A DNA stretch of 64,000 nucleotides from Parafrankia sp. EUN1f. Lineage in GTDB: Bacteria; Actinomycetota; Actinomycetes; Frankiales; Frankiaceae. Numbering within the stretch: position 1 is the first letter of the stretch; each line of letters starts with the position of its first letter. The notes under the pieces were generated by a model. The model ran no database searches. It was not told the origin of the DNA and saw only the letters and a list, made by a program, of their open reading frames with translations. The position numbers were made by a program, and so were the translations under genes. Below, one piece after another: positions 45,935 through 55,388 of the stretch. The stretch spans positions 29,851-93,850 of the forward strand of contig NZ_ADGX01000013.1 in assembly GCF_000177675.1 (NCBI RefSeq), given 5' to 3'.

Positions 45935-48167
45935 GGCGCAGCACGAGGGTGGCCCGAGCGTCGATCTCGAGCGGATCCTCGGCCTTGATCACCTGCTCGG
46001 CGTCGGTGGCAAAAGCCCCGACGCCACCGAGCATCGCCGCGATCTCGGCGCTGGATGAGCGCGTGTCCACGATGATCTCCCAGGTGGTGCCGAAGTTGCC
46101 CGGTGGTACCACGAACTGGATCGGCTCGTGGTGGGCGTTGAAGAACAGCAGGAAGGAGTCGTCGACGATCGCCTCACCGAGCGCGTTGGGATCCGGTATG
46201 CCGTGCCCGTTCAGATAGCAGCCGAGCGAGCGCGCCGTTCCGGACTCCCAGTCGGTGTCGGACATCTCGCTACCGTCGGGACGAAGCCAGACTATGTCCT
46301 TCGCGGCCGGGTCGGAGGTTTCCGCGCCGCCCGGCTGTTCACCCGCGTTGTGGTCGCCGGCCGCGTCGCGGGTGCCAGCGGCGTTGTAGCCGCCACCGGC
46401 CGAGCCGCGGCCCGCCTCGCCCTGGAAGTACCGGCGACGCTGGAAGACAGGGTGCGCCCGCCGTAGATGGGCCACCTGGGCGGTGAACTCGACGAGATCG
46501 GCGTTGCGTTCGGCGTCCCCCCAGTCCAGCCAGGAGACGGCGGTGTCCTGGCAGTAGGCGTTGTTGTTTCCGCGCTGGGTGCGGCCCATCTCGTCCCCGG
46601 CCACCAACATGGGCACCCCCTGTGAGAGCAGCAGGGTGGTGAGCAGGTTGCGCGCCTGGGCGCCCCGCAGACGGTTGATCACGGGATCGTCGCTGGGCCC
46701 CTCGACTCCGCAGTTCCAGGAACGGTTGTCGTCCGAGCCGTCCCGGTTCTCCTCGCCGTTGGCGTCGTTGTGCTTGTCGTTGTAGGAGACCAGGTCGTGC
46801 AGGGTGAAGCCGTCGTGGGCGGTGATGAAGTTGATGGACGCCGACGGCCGCCGGCCGCTGCTCTCGTAAAGGTCGGAGGAGCCGGTCAGCCGGGAGGCGA
46901 ACTCGGCGATGCCGTGGTCCTGACCGCGCCAGAAGTCACGGACGGTGTCGCGGTACTTTCCGTTCCATTCGGTCCACAGCGGCGGGAAGTTGCCGACCTG
47001 GTAGCCGCCTTCGCCCAGGTCCCACGGCTCGGCGATCAGCTTGACCTGGGAGACCACCGGGTCCTGCTGGACGAGGTCGAAGAAGGAGGACAGCCGGTCG
47101 ACGTCGTAGAACTCCCTGGCCAGGGTCGCCGCGAGGTCGAAGCGGAATCCGTCCACATGCATCTCGGTCACCCAGTACCGCAGTGAGTCCATGATCAGCT
47201 GAAGTACGTGCGGATGCCGGACCCGCATGCTGTTCCCGGTGCCGGTGTAGTCCATGTAGTACCTCTGGTCGTCGTCGACCAGCCGGTAGTAGGCCTGGTT
47301 GTCGATGCCGCGGAAGCACAGCATCGGGCCCATGTGGTTTCCCTCGGCGGTGTGGTTGTAGACCACATCGAGGATCACCTCGATACCCGCCTCGTGCAGG
47401 TTGCGCACCATGGACTTGAACTCCTGCACCTGCCGCCCGTCGCCGCCGGCGGACGAGTAGCCGTTGTGCGGCGCCAGGAACGCGATGGAGTTGTAGCCCC
47501 AGTAGTTGCGCAGACCGCGGCGGACGAGGTGCTCGTCGTGGACGAACTGGTGGACGGGCAGCAGCTCGATGGCCGTCACACCCAGGCGGTGGTAGTGGTC
47601 GATCATCACCGGATGCGCCACCCCCGCGTAGGTGCCGCGGTACTCCTCGGGCAGGCCCTCGTGGCGCATGGTCAGACCGCGCACGTGGGCCTCGTAGATC
47701 ACCGTCTCGTTGTACGGGCGACGGGGCGGGCGGTCGCCGTTCCAGTCGAAGAACGGGCTGATCACCACCGACTTCATCATGTGCGGCGCGGAGTCCGCGG
47801 TGTTCACGCTGTCCGGATCGCCGAAGTTGTAGCCGAAGACGGCCTGGTCCCAGTCGACCTCGCCGTCCACCGCCTTGGCGTACGGATCCAGCAGAAGCTT
47901 GCTGGGGTTGCACCGGTGGCCACGTGCGGGATCATGAGGCCCGTGGACGCGGTAGCCGTACCGCTGCCCCGGCAGCACGGCGGGCAGGTAGGCGTGCCAC
48001 ACGAACGCGTCGCGCTCCCGCAGCTCGATCCGCCGCTCGGTGCCCGCGGCGTCGAACAGACAGAGCTCGACACGCTCGGCGACTTCGGAGAAGATCGCGA
48101 AGTTGGTGCCCGATCCGTCAAAGGTGGCGCCGAGGGGGTAAGGGCTGCCTGGCCAGACCTGCGACAT
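45924..48167 (-). CDS. treX: Glycogen debranching enzyme (isoamylase type)
   Basis: 747 residues from ATG 48165-48167 (MSQVWPGSPYPLGATFDGSG). It has a CBM48 domain at the N-terminus, then the GH13 barrel: DVVYNHTAEGNHMGP, nucleophile motif VDGFRFDLAATLAREF, AEPWDLGEGGYQVG and FITAHDGFTLHDLVSYN. It cleaves alpha-1,6 branches of glycogen and supplies linear maltodextrins for TreY and TreZ. A Gly/Asn-rich insertion lies at about residues 590-620. It is the first gene of the trehalose operon and is divergent from the NfeD gene, with a shared gap of 169 bp. Confidence 0.95.
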   Translation of the reverse strand: MSQVWPGSPYPLGATFDGSGTNFAIFSEVAERVELCLFDAAGTERRIELRERDAFVWHAYLPAVLPGQRYGYRVHGPHDPARGHRCNPSKLLLDPYAKAVDGEVDWDQAVFGYNFGDPDSVNTADSAPHMMKSVVISPFFDWNGDRPPRRPYNETVIYEAHVRGLTMRHEGLPEEYRGTYAGVAHPVMIDHYHRLGVTAIELLPVHQFVHDEHLVRRGLRNYWGYNSIAFLAPHNGYSSAGGDGRQVQEFKSMVRNLHEAGIEVILDVVYNHTAEGNHMGPMLCFRGIDNQAYYRLVDDDQRYYMDYTGTGNSMRVRHPHVLQLIMDSLRYWVTEMHVDGFRFDLAATLAREFYDVDRLSSFFDLVQQDPVVSQVKLIAEPWDLGEGGYQVGNFPPLWTEWNGKYRDTVRDFWRGQDHGIAEFASRLTGSSDLYESSGRRPSASINFITAHDGFTLHDLVSYNDKHNDANGEENRDGSDDNRSWNCGVEGPSDDPVINRLRGAQARNLLTTLLLSQGVPMLVAGDEMGRTQRGNNNAYCQDTAVSWLDWGDAERNADLVEFTAQVAHLRRAHPVFQRRRYFQGEAGRGSAGGGYNAAGTRDAAGDHNAGEQPGGAETSDPAAKDIVWLRPDGSEMSDTDWESGTARSLGCYLNGHGIPDPNALGEAIVDDSFLLFFNAHHEPIQFVVPPGNFGTTWEIIVDTRSSSAEIAAMLGGVGAFATDAEQVIKAEDPLEIDARATLVLRRVS

Positions 48168-48336
48168 ACGCACGAAGCCTACGGCTCGCCACCCCTCGGT
48201 GACCGGCGGGCGCGCGAACCGCGGGCGGCCGTTGGCTGCCACCACTGCGTTTCTTGTCGATCGTTGACCGGTCGTCCGGTCGGGTGCCCGGTTGTTTCGC
48301 CGATCGCTGCTGCCGTGGCCGCGGGAGGGGGAGTCC

Positions 48337-48861
48337 ATGACGGATGAGGTCGTCTGGGTCGTCGTGGCCGGTGCCCTGCTGGTGGGTGAGCTGTTCACCC
48401 TCGACCTGATACTGATCATGTTCTCGGTCGCCGCTCTGCTCAGCGCGGGCGTCGCCGCCCTGGGCGGGAACCTGATCGCACAGCTCGTCGTCTTCGCCGC
48501 CGCCTCGACCGGCCTCACCCTCGGCCTGCGGCCGGTCGCGCGGCGCCACCTCCAGCACGGGCCGGAGCTGCGGACCGGAACGGAGGCGCTGATCGGTGCG
48601 CGAGCGGAGGTCCTCGAACGGGTCGACGGGCGGGACGGGCGGGTGCGGCTGGCGGGCGAGGTCTGGTCCGCGCGATCGTTCCCGGACACGGACGTGCTGG
48701 ACGTCGGCGCGACTGTGCTGGTGCTGCGGATCGAGGGCGCCCGGGCCGTCGTCTGCCGCAGCGAGCCGAACCTGCCGCCCGGCCTCGACCTGCCCGGCCT
48801 CGCCCCGCCCGGGCCGGGCACTGGTGAGCCGGGCTCTGGTGGGCCGGTGACCCCCGTCTAG
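48337..48861 (+). CDS. NfeD-family membrane protein
   Basis: 174 residues: two or three membrane helices (VVWVVVAGALLVGELFTLDL and MFSVAALLSAGVAALGG), then a cytoplasmic OB-fold domain with LIGARAEVLERVDGRDGRVR and VGATVLVLRIEGARAVV. This is the short NfeD form without the protease domain. It is paired with the SPFH protein 78 bp downstream, a well-known partnership in membrane microdomains. ATG 48337 has a strong GGGAGGGGGA ribosome binding site. Confidence 0.85.
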   Translation: MTDEVVWVVVAGALLVGELFTLDLILIMFSVAALLSAGVAALGGNLIAQLVVFAAASTGLTLGLRPVARRHLQHGPELRTGTEALIGARAEVLERVDGRDGRVRLAGEVWSARSFPDTDVLDVGATVLVLRIEGARAVVCRSEPNLPPGLDLPGLAPPGPGTGEPGSGGPVTPV

Positions 48862-48939
48862 GCCGGTTCCGGGCGTGCCGTTGCATCGTCTCGGACGTAT
48901 GCCGGGGATCGCGACCTCGGCCTTGACCAAGGAGTAGAG

Positions 48940-49902
48940 ATGGGCGGAGTCATCGCGGCCGCGGTGGTCGCGCTGGTGGTTCTGATCTTCCTGGTTCGGT
49001 CCGTGCGGATCGTTCCGCAGGCGCGGGCGATGGTGGTGGAGCGGCTGGGCCGCTACCACCGCACGCTGACGCCGGGGCTGGCGATCGTGGTGCCGATCGT
49101 GGATCGGATCCGGGAACGCATCGACCTGCGGGAGCAGGTCGTGAGCTTTCCGCCTCAGCCGGTCATCACCGAGGACAACCTGGTCGTGGGCATCGACACG
49201 GTCATCTACTTCCAGGTCACCGACCCGCGTGCGGCGACGTACGAGATCGCCGACTTCATCCGCGCGATCGAGCAGCTCACGGTCACCACGCTGCGCAACG
49301 TGATCGGCGGCATGAACCTGGAGGCGACGCTGACCTCGCGGGACCAGATCAACGGGCAGCTGCGCGGCGTCCTCGACGAGGCGACCGGCCGGTGGGGCAT
49401 CCGGGTGAACCGGGTCGAGCTGAAGGCGATCGACCCGCCGCGCTCGATCCAGGACTCCATGGAGAAGCAGATGCGTGCCGAGCGGGACCGTCGGGCCGCG
49501 ATCCTGACCGCCGAGGGTGTGAAGGCCAGCGAGATCCTTCGCGCGGAGGGCGAGAAGCAGGCCGCGATCCTGCGAGCGGAAGGCCACCGGGAGGCACAGA
49601 TCCTGGCCGCTGAAGGTGAGGCGAAGGCGATCGGGACGGTCTTCGGCGCCATCCACGAGGGCGACCCGGACCAGAAGCTCCTCGCCTACCAGTACCTGCA
49701 GATGCTGCCGCGGCTGGCTCAGGGGCAGGCGAGCAAGCTGTGGATCGTGCCGAGCGAGCTGACCTCCGCGCTGGGGGGCCTGGCCGGCCCCGGCGGACTG
49801 TTCGACGTCGAGGCCCGTGCCGACCGGGCCACCCGCGGCCCGGCCAACGGCACCACGGGGGGGCAGGCCGGCCCCACCACGGCGGAGGAACCCATCGCCT
49901 GA
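48940..49902 (+). CDS. SPFH/band-7 (stomatin-like) membrane protein
   Basis: 320 residues. An N-terminal membrane helix (AAAVVALVVLIFLVRSVRIV), then the SPFH domain (VVERLGRYHRTLTPGLAIVV, YFQVTDPRAATYEIADFI, LRNVIGGMNLEATLTSRD) and a long coiled coil of AEG repeats (ILRAEGEKQAAILRAEG type). Such proteins oligomerise and organise membrane domains or regulate membrane proteases. The NfeD gene just upstream supports this role. Confidence 0.92.
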   Translation: MGGVIAAAVVALVVLIFLVRSVRIVPQARAMVVERLGRYHRTLTPGLAIVVPIVDRIRERIDLREQVVSFPPQPVITEDNLVVGIDTVIYFQVTDPRAATYEIADFIRAIEQLTVTTLRNVIGGMNLEATLTSRDQINGQLRGVLDEATGRWGIRVNRVELKAIDPPRSIQDSMEKQMRAERDRRAAILTAEGVKASEILRAEGEKQAAILRAEGHREAQILAAEGEAKAIGTVFGAIHEGDPDQKLLAYQYLQMLPRLAQGQASKLWIVPSELTSALGGLAGPGGLFDVEARADRATRGPANGTTGGQAGPTTAEEPIA

Positions 49903-49925
49903 TCCGGCGCGTGCTGGTCCGTGGT

Positions 49926-49992
49926 GAGCCTTTTCCGCCTCACGGTCCACGGTCAGGGAGGCCGGAGCCTGAGCCGACGATGGAAAAGGCTC
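49926..49992. repeat. 67-nt palindromic repeat element, copy B
   Basis: Ends are a perfect 11-bp inverted repeat GAGCCTTTTCC / GGAAAAGGCTC. It matches copy A at 9318-9385 along its whole length and starts 24 bp after a stop codon. A further short inverted repeat ACTGGT / ACCAGT (49993-49998, 50015-50020) follows directly. Confidence 0.75.
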
Positions 49993-50171
49993 ACTGGTCT
50001 GGGCGGGCAGTAGAACCAGTCACTCTGTTGGGGTGGGGCACGCCACAACTGGCACCAGGGGAGGGGGCGGGTCTAGTCCTGGCCCGCTGGTCATGGCACG
50101 ATCGACTGGTATTCGAGGGGCTCATGTGACGAGACGCAGGGGAAGGCGTTCCTCGTCGACGGAGGTCCCGC

Positions 50172-50714
50172 GTGGTGGCAATGTCATCGACGGCTCGTGA
50201 GCTGTCATCCGGCACGTCGTCCTACGTCGTGCCGGGCAAGCTGGCCGTGCTGGCGTGTCCGCCGGCACTGTGCCCGCACCTGGAGTTCGCCGTGTCCGGC
50301 GCGCTGACCGCCCCGGTCTCCCTGACCTGGACGGCGCAGCCGGGCCAGCCCGGCTTCCTGTATGCCGGCCTGGAGTGGCGCGCGGCCCCGGGGACAGCGG
50401 GCCGGTTGGCGACCGTTCTGCGCCGGCTGGGGCACGTGACCTTCGAGACGGTCGAGGGCCCCTCCCCGGGCTGTGACGCGGAACGGTACTCCTTCACTCC
50501 CGAGCTGGGGCTGCACCGCGCCGCCATCGCCGCCAACGGGGACGTCGTGGTGGGGGAGGCGGCGCTGCTTGCCCTGCTGGAACGCGGCGAGGCACGGGAG
50601 ACCCTGTCCCGGGGTCTGCATCGGCTGCTCGGCACCGCCTGGGACGATGTGCTGGAACCGCTGCGCCGCGGGGCGCACGGCGCACCGGTCACCTGGCTCC
50701 GGCGCACTGGATGA
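50172..50714 (+). CDS. DUF3145 family protein
   Basis: 180 residues. The pattern ACPPALCPHLEFAVSGALTA, WRAAPGTAGRLATVLRRL, ERYSFTPELGLHRAAIAANG and the C-terminal WDDVLEPLRRGAHGAPVTWL matches DUF3145, an actinobacterial family of unknown function. GTG 50172 follows GGAGGT by 5 nt; GTG 50175 and ATG 50181 are alternatives. It has no membrane segment or signal peptide. Confidence 0.82.
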   Translation: MVAMSSTARELSSGTSSYVVPGKLAVLACPPALCPHLEFAVSGALTAPVSLTWTAQPGQPGFLYAGLEWRAAPGTAGRLATVLRRLGHVTFETVEGPSPGCDAERYSFTPELGLHRAAIAANGDVVVGEAALLALLERGEARETLSRGLHRLLGTAWDDVLEPLRRGAHGAPVTWLRRTG

Positions 50715-50905
50715 GCCATTTTTCCGGACAGGTCGTGATCAGCACGAAGCGTCCTTAGCTGGGCGTCCGCGCGGCGATGAGCACCTGCTCATCTTGCTGT
50801 GGTCAAGCCCACATCGTGTTCCCGTGGGTCGGACGGGCACATACCCCCGGGGTCGTGCGTTGTGGGTTGCGCACGACAAGAGCACAACCTTTCTGGGAGA
50901 ACTCA

Positions 50906-51196
50906 GTGGCCACCGATTACGACACCCCCCGAACAGCCGATCTCGAGGATTCCGAGCAGAGCCTGGAGGCCCTGAAGGCCCGGCGGGCGGACGCGGCGGC
51001 GGACCTTGGTGACGACGCTGATCCGTTCGAGACCGAGCTCGGCCTGCCGGGCGCCGATCTGTCCGGGGAGGAACTGACCGTCCGAGTCCTGCCACGGCAG
51101 GCGGACGAGTTCACGTGCACCAGCTGCTACCTGGTCCACCACCGCAGCCAGCTGCATGACGCTCGCCGCATGGTGTGCCGGGACTGTGCGGCCTGA
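50906..51196 (+). CDS. DUF4193 family zinc-ribbon-like protein
   Basis: 96 residues. An acidic N-terminal half is followed by FTCTSCYLVHHRSQL and MVCRDCAA, a Cys4 zinc-ribbon pattern typical of DUF4193 (related to mycobacterial Rv2699c). GTG 50906 follows GGGAGA. The family is widespread and highly expressed in actinobacteria, but its function is unknown; here it is apart from the dut cluster. The 190-bp leader upstream has no gene. Confidence 0.85.
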   Translation: MATDYDTPRTADLEDSEQSLEALKARRADAAADLGDDADPFETELGLPGADLSGEELTVRVLPRQADEFTCTSCYLVHHRSQLHDARRMVCRDCAA

Positions 51197-51245
51197 CCGC
51201 GGGTGAGGCCGCGGAGCCGCGGCGGGCGGTACTGGCCGGCGCAGG

Positions 51246-51836
51246 TCAGGCCGGTACCCGTACCCCCGCCTCGATCATCCGGGCGACCGCGCGTTCGCGG
51301 TCGCCCGAAACGCGTTCCACGAAGCGTGTGAGCGCGAGCGGGACAGTCACCTCAAGGCCCTGTTCCCGGGCGTCGAGGGCCGTCTCCAGCACGCAGTAGT
51401 CACCCGCCAGGCCGACCACGACGACGCTCGTCACCGCTCCCGCGGCGAGCCGCTGACCGAGCACGGTCGCGGACCGCTCGCCCGAACGCGGGTCCCGGAC
51501 GGAGAAGGCCGAGTAGCCGTCCGCTCCGTCGACACCCTTGCGGATGACCTCACCGGCGATCACCACGCCGGGATGGAAATCCGCCCCGGGCGTGTCACGT
51601 ATGCAGTGGGGCGGCCAGATACCCCCGTCGGTGACGAAGTGCGGCGTGGCCGGCGGATGCCAGTCCTGGCTGTAGAAGACCGGACTGCCCGCGTCGGCCG
51701 CCGCGGCGATCTCCTGGTTCACCCCGGCGATGATCTCCTCGCCGCCGGCGACGTAGAGGCTGCCGCCGACCGTGGCGAAATCGTTCTGCAGGTCGATGAC
51801 CAGAAGCGCCACCCCGTCGCCGTAACGCGTGCCCAT
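51246..51836 (-). CDS. pncA: Nicotinamidase / isochorismatase family hydrolase
   Basis: 196 residues. The catalytic triad is visible: Asp in LLVIDLQNDFATVGGSL, Lys in VIRKGVDGADGYSAF and Cys in VGLAGDYCVLETALDA. The metal site is DWHPPATPHF. These match PncA, which converts nicotinamide to nicotinic acid in NAD salvage. Start ATG 51834-51836. It is divergent from the DUF3097 gene. Confidence 0.88.
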   Translation of the reverse strand: MGTRYGDGVALLVIDLQNDFATVGGSLYVAGGEEIIAGVNQEIAAAADAGSPVFYSQDWHPPATPHFVTDGGIWPPHCIRDTPGADFHPGVVIAGEVIRKGVDGADGYSAFSVRDPRSGERSATVLGQRLAAGAVTSVVVVGLAGDYCVLETALDAREQGLEVTVPLALTRFVERVSGDRERAVARMIEAGVRVPA

Positions 51837-52013
51837 CGCTGCGCTCCGATCCTCGGCCGGCCCGATCCCGCACCCGCTCGGCCGGGCTTCGTGGGCGGGC
51901 TTCGCGGGCGTACGCCCAACGGCCCGACCCAGGCCGGCGGCTGATGGCTCGATCGGGACACCGGCGGCGTGTCGTCGGGAATGCCCGTCCCTGTCCCACT
52001 GTAGGTTGCGGGC

Positions 52014-52832
52014 GTGCGCAGCCGCGACTACGGATCCGATGTCCTGGCCCAGTCCAGCGCCGGCGCCAGGGCGCCCAGGCCGCCGCGGGCGGTCGAGATC
52101 GAGCGAGACCTGGTCGTGGAGGACGCCGAATCGGGCTTCTGCGGCGCCGTGGTCGGTATCGAGGCCGGCGGGGTCATTCTTGAGGACCGGCACGGCCGCA
52201 GGCGGTCCTTCCCCCTGGACGGGGGAGTCTTCCTGCTGGACGGGGAGCCGGTGACGCTCACCCGGGCCCGGTCGGCCGCGCCGCGTCCACCGGGGCGCAC
52301 CGCCTCGGGCTCGATCGCCGTCCCAGGCCTGCCCGCCCGGGTGGCCCGGGCCAGCCGGATCTACGTCGAAGGCCTGCACGACGCCGCGCTGGTCGAACGA
52401 GTGTGGGGTGACGACCTGCGGATCGAGGGGGTCGTCGTCGAGCCGCTGGACGGTGTCGACGACCTCCCGGAGATCGTTCGTGGCTTTCGGCCCGGCCCGG
52501 GCCGCCGGCTCGGGGTGCTGGTCGACCACCTGGTCGCGGGCTCGAAGGAGAGCCGGATCGCGGCGGGCGTCACCGGCGAGCATGTGCTCGTCACCGGGCA
52601 CCCGTACATCGACATCTGGCAGGCCGTGAAGCCTGCCTCGGTCGGCATCCAGGCCTGGCCCACGGTTCCGCGTGGGCGGCCCTGGAAGGAAGGTGTCTGC
52701 GCCGCGCTCGGCGTCGCTGATCCCGTCGAGATGTGGCGGCGGATCCTCGCGGCGGTCGACTCGTACGCCGACCTGGAGCCCGGCCTGCTGCGTGCGGTGG
52801 AGGAGCTGATCGATTTCGTCACCGCACCCTGA
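52014..52832 (+). CDS. DUF3097 family protein
   Basis: 272 residues. The family pattern is visible: YGSDVLAQ near the start, an N-terminal beta domain (GFCGAVVGIEAGGVILEDRH), then RIYVEGLHDAALVERVWGDD and VVVEPLDGVDDLPEIVRGF, which recall a TOPRIM-like fold, and TGHPYIDIWQAVKPASVGI. Function unknown; found across actinobacteria. The start is GTG 52014. Confidence 0.85.
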   Translation: MRSRDYGSDVLAQSSAGARAPRPPRAVEIERDLVVEDAESGFCGAVVGIEAGGVILEDRHGRRRSFPLDGGVFLLDGEPVTLTRARSAAPRPPGRTASGSIAVPGLPARVARASRIYVEGLHDAALVERVWGDDLRIEGVVVEPLDGVDDLPEIVRGFRPGPGRRLGVLVDHLVAGSKESRIAAGVTGEHVLVTGHPYIDIWQAVKPASVGIQAWPTVPRGRPWKEGVCAALGVADPVEMWRRILAAVDSYADLEPGLLRAVEELIDFVTAP

Positions 52833-52955
52833 TTCCGTCCTGCGACTCCGTCACGGGCCCGGCCGAGCTGTCGGGCCTGACTCGGGAGGGCTGAGGACCA
52901 GCGCGTATATGGTTCTATACGACTAGTTCAGATTGTCTGGCCCTTCGGTGGCTTC

Positions 52956-53894
52956 GTGGCGCGGGGCACTGGGCTGGCCGGCCTGCGGGGGGCGGACAGG
53001 AGCGGGGGGCGTCCATTGCCCAGAAGCAGGCCCGGGAGCACGCCCCGGAACACGCCCAGAGCGGTGTCACCCTTCGCCGTACTCGCCGGCGCTGCGCTTG
53101 CGCTCATCGCCGTGGCTTCGGCGGGACTGGCGTTCTGGCCCGACGGCGCCAGCTCACCCAGCGCTCGGCCTCCCGGTGTCGAGGTCGCCTCCGCGCAGGA
53201 TTCCCGGACCCTGCTCGGGCGGACCGTGGTACTCGATCCGGGTCACAACGGTGGCAACGGCACCCACCCCGCAGCCATCAACCGGCGCGTCGACGCCGGT
53301 GGTTTCCAGAAGGAGTGCGACACCGTCGGCGCTTCGACCGACGACGGGTACGCGGAGCACGCGTTCGACTTCGACGTCGCGATCCGAGCGGCGGACGTCC
53401 TGCGCGCCCTCGGTGCCACGGTGATCCTCACCCGCAACGAGGACGACGGCGTCGGACCCTGTGTCGACGAGCGGGCCCGCATCGGCAACGAGGCCGGCGC
53501 GGACGCCGTGGTGTCGATCCATGCGGACGGGGGTCCGGTGGAGGGCAGCGGATTCCACGTCATCGCGCCCGCGGCCAGCCCCGACGGGTCGAACAGTGCG
53601 ATCCTGGTGAGCTCGGGCCAGCTGGCGGACCTGCTTCGGGCGTCCTTCGGCGCGGCCACCGGGCAGCCCCGGTCCGACTATCTGGGTTCTGACGGCATCG
53701 CCATCCGGTCGGATCTCGGAGGGCTGAACCTCTCCCGGGTGCCGAAGGTCTTCCTGGAGTGCGGCAACATGCGCAATCCCGGCGATGCCGCGCGGATCAA
53801 GGATCCAGCCTGGCGTCAGCGGGCGGCAGAGGGTGTCGCCGACGGGCTCGCCGCCTACCTGACCGGCAACCCGCCGGACGACGGCCGCTCGTAG
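52956..53894 (+). CDS. N-acetylmuramoyl-L-alanine amidase (Amidase_3), membrane-anchored or secreted
   Basis: 312 residues. After a basic lead there is one hydrophobic helix (FAVLAGAALALIAVASAGLA, about residues 40-60), acting as signal anchor. The amidase domain has zinc ligands in VVLDPGHNGGN, a glutamate in DDGYAEHAFDFDV, histidine in DAVVSIHADGG and catalytic glutamate in VFLECGNMRNPGDA. It cuts the stem peptide from peptidoglycan. The start is GTG 52956, but GTG 53068 just before the helix is possible. A small palindrome GTATA / TATAC lies at 52905-52920 upstream. Confidence 0.88.
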   Translation: MARGTGLAGLRGADRSGGRPLPRSRPGSTPRNTPRAVSPFAVLAGAALALIAVASAGLAFWPDGASSPSARPPGVEVASAQDSRTLLGRTVVLDPGHNGGNGTHPAAINRRVDAGGFQKECDTVGASTDDGYAEHAFDFDVAIRAADVLRALGATVILTRNEDDGVGPCVDERARIGNEAGADAVVSIHADGGPVEGSGFHVIAPAASPDGSNSAILVSSGQLADLLRASFGAATGQPRSDYLGSDGIAIRSDLGGLNLSRVPKVFLECGNMRNPGDAARIKDPAWRQRAAEGVADGLAAYLTGNPPDDGRS

Positions 53895-53985
53895 GTGCAA
53901 CTGCCCGCCCGCGACGTATGGTGTTCGTTCCCACCCAGTTCCCACAGGGTGATCCCGAACAGCGGAAGTGATTCCGAACACCAGA

Positions 53986-54010
53986 ACGGCCACCCCGCCG
54001 GGGTGGCCGT
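53986..54010 (+). terminator. Hairpin terminator after the amidase gene
   Basis: ACGGCCACCCC / GGGGTGGCCGT, 11-bp arms with a 3-nt loop, followed by TT. It is the last chromosomal feature before the tRNA remnant. Confidence 0.8.
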
Positions 54011-54037
54011 TTCCGCTGCGCCGCAGCGCATCCGGAG

Positions 54038-54082
54038 TGGTGGGCGATACTGGGATTGAACCAGTGACCTCTACCGTGTCAA
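54038..54082 (-). other. 3' half of tRNA-Val(GAC): left attachment site of the integrated element
   Basis: On the minus strand this reads anticodon loop TTGACAC (anticodon GAC), stem GGTAG, variable AGGTC, T-arm ACTGG-TTCAATC-CCAGT, acceptor strand ATCGCCC and ACCA. The other half is absent: the plus-strand sequence after 54082 (CTGAACG) cannot pair with GGTAG, and no D-arm exists. A tRNA 3' half without its 5' half next to transfer genes is the expected product of tyrosine-recombinase integration. Confidence 0.85.
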
Positions 54083-54374
54083 CTGAACGTGACCGGTCCG
54101 GGTGGGTTGATTGGTCGTCTCGGTGACGCCGTAGCAGGGCATCGAGAGTCCCTGACGCCCCACCCTGTCTCCCTCGATCTCACCCGTCCCGCCGCGCTCC
54201 GTTCGCGCTTTCGCTCGCACCGAACCGCGCTCCAGAATCCCTCCCGCCGAGCAGGATGATCACTTGAGGGTCTGTCTGACCCGAGATCGCCTGGCCGTCC
54301 GGGTGACGTTCGATGGGCGCCGATGATCCACCGTCGCATGGTCATGTCCTTGTTGATCCACAGAGGGGGCGGAG

Positions 54375-55388
54375 ATGTCGACAGATGCCATCACGGCGGG
54401 TTGTGTCGGGGAGGATGGTCGGGTGACAGATGGCCCTCTGGACCCCTCGACCGAATGGCGTCCCCGAGACGGCCGAAGTGGCAAGCAGGGAGTCGGTGCG
54501 CAGGAGTTTGGGCCTGATTCGACACGAGTCGTCCTAGATGCGGCGTGTGGGCGGATCGGACTTGATGCCGCCGACGCCAGACTGCTTCGGTTCGGTGAGA
54601 ACGCCTTGTATCTCCTGGCGGGCACTCCGGTGGTCGTTCGTATCGCGAGAACGATGGATCACTGGCGTGACGCGATAAAAGAAGTTGATGTGTCGCGTTG
54701 GCTTACGCAGCACGCCTATCCTGTGGTCCAGGCATATTGCGTGCCGCAGCCGCTTGAGGTTGCCGGTCATCCGGTCACCTTCTGGAAGTACGTCGACGGG
54801 CGTGATGGCTCCCGCGAGGACATTGCAATCCTGGGAGACCTTTTGCGATGCCTCCACACGCTTCCTCGGCCCGCCAATTTTTCCTTGCCGCCCGAGGACC
54901 CCATGGGGCGTGTGGCGGGGAGGATCGAAAGGGCGTCGATTCCGCTTGCGGATAAGGAATTCCTCCTCGACCGCTGCAGCCATCTTCGTCGGGAGGTTGC
55001 GGGGCTATCCTTCCCTCTGTCGCCTTGCGTCATTCATGGAGATGCTCACGTGAACAACCTGATGAGGTGCAACGGGGATGGTGCGGGCGTTCTCATCGAC
55101 TTGGAGCGTTTCGCGTGGGGTCAACCCGAATGGGACTTGGCGGTGACGGCAACCGAGTATCTCACGGCGGGCTGGTGGAACGACGCGGAATACTCGGAGT
55201 TCGTTGACGCATATGGATTCGACGTCACGGGGTGGAGCGGATTTGAGGTGCTCTGTCGTACCCATGAAATCAAGATGACGACATGGATTATGCAGAATAT
55301 CGACGTTTCCGTCGATATTAAGGAAGAGTACGACCGGCGCATCGAATGCATCAGAACAGGTGCGGCAGGGGGGTGGAATCCCTTCTAG
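54375..55388 (+). CDS. Aminoglycoside/choline-kinase-like phosphotransferase
   Basis: 337 residues. The protein-kinase-like APH fold is shown by VVVRIARTMDHWRDAIKEV (ATP-binding lysine region less clear), the catalytic loop VIHGDAHVNNLMR (His about 221, Asp 223, Asn 227) and VLIDLERFAWGQPEWDLA, with the metal-binding aspartate. The substrate is unknown; it could be an antibiotic, a sugar or an alcohol. Codon use is less GC-biased than in the flanking genes, a sign of a different origin. Its TAG overlaps the stop of the convergent regulator gene by 2 bases. Start ATG 54375 after AGAGGGGG; the 292 bp between attL and this gene hold nothing I recognise. Confidence 0.78.
   Translation: MSTDAITAGCVGEDGRVTDGPLDPSTEWRPRDGRSGKQGVGAQEFGPDSTRVVLDAACGRIGLDAADARLLRFGENALYLLAGTPVVVRIARTMDHWRDAIKEVDVSRWLTQHAYPVVQAYCVPQPLEVAGHPVTFWKYVDGRDGSREDIAILGDLLRCLHTLPRPANFSLPPEDPMGRVAGRIERASIPLADKEFLLDRCSHLRREVAGLSFPLSPCVIHGDAHVNNLMRCNGDGAGVLIDLERFAWGQPEWDLAVTATEYLTAGWWNDAEYSEFVDAYGFDVTGWSGFEVLCRTHEIKMTTWIMQNIDVSVDIKEEYDRRIECIRTGAAGGWNPF

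Noticed and set aside
54038..54082. Functional tRNA gene
   Set aside because: Only the 3' half exists; the acceptor 5' strand, D-arm and 5' anticodon stem are missing.
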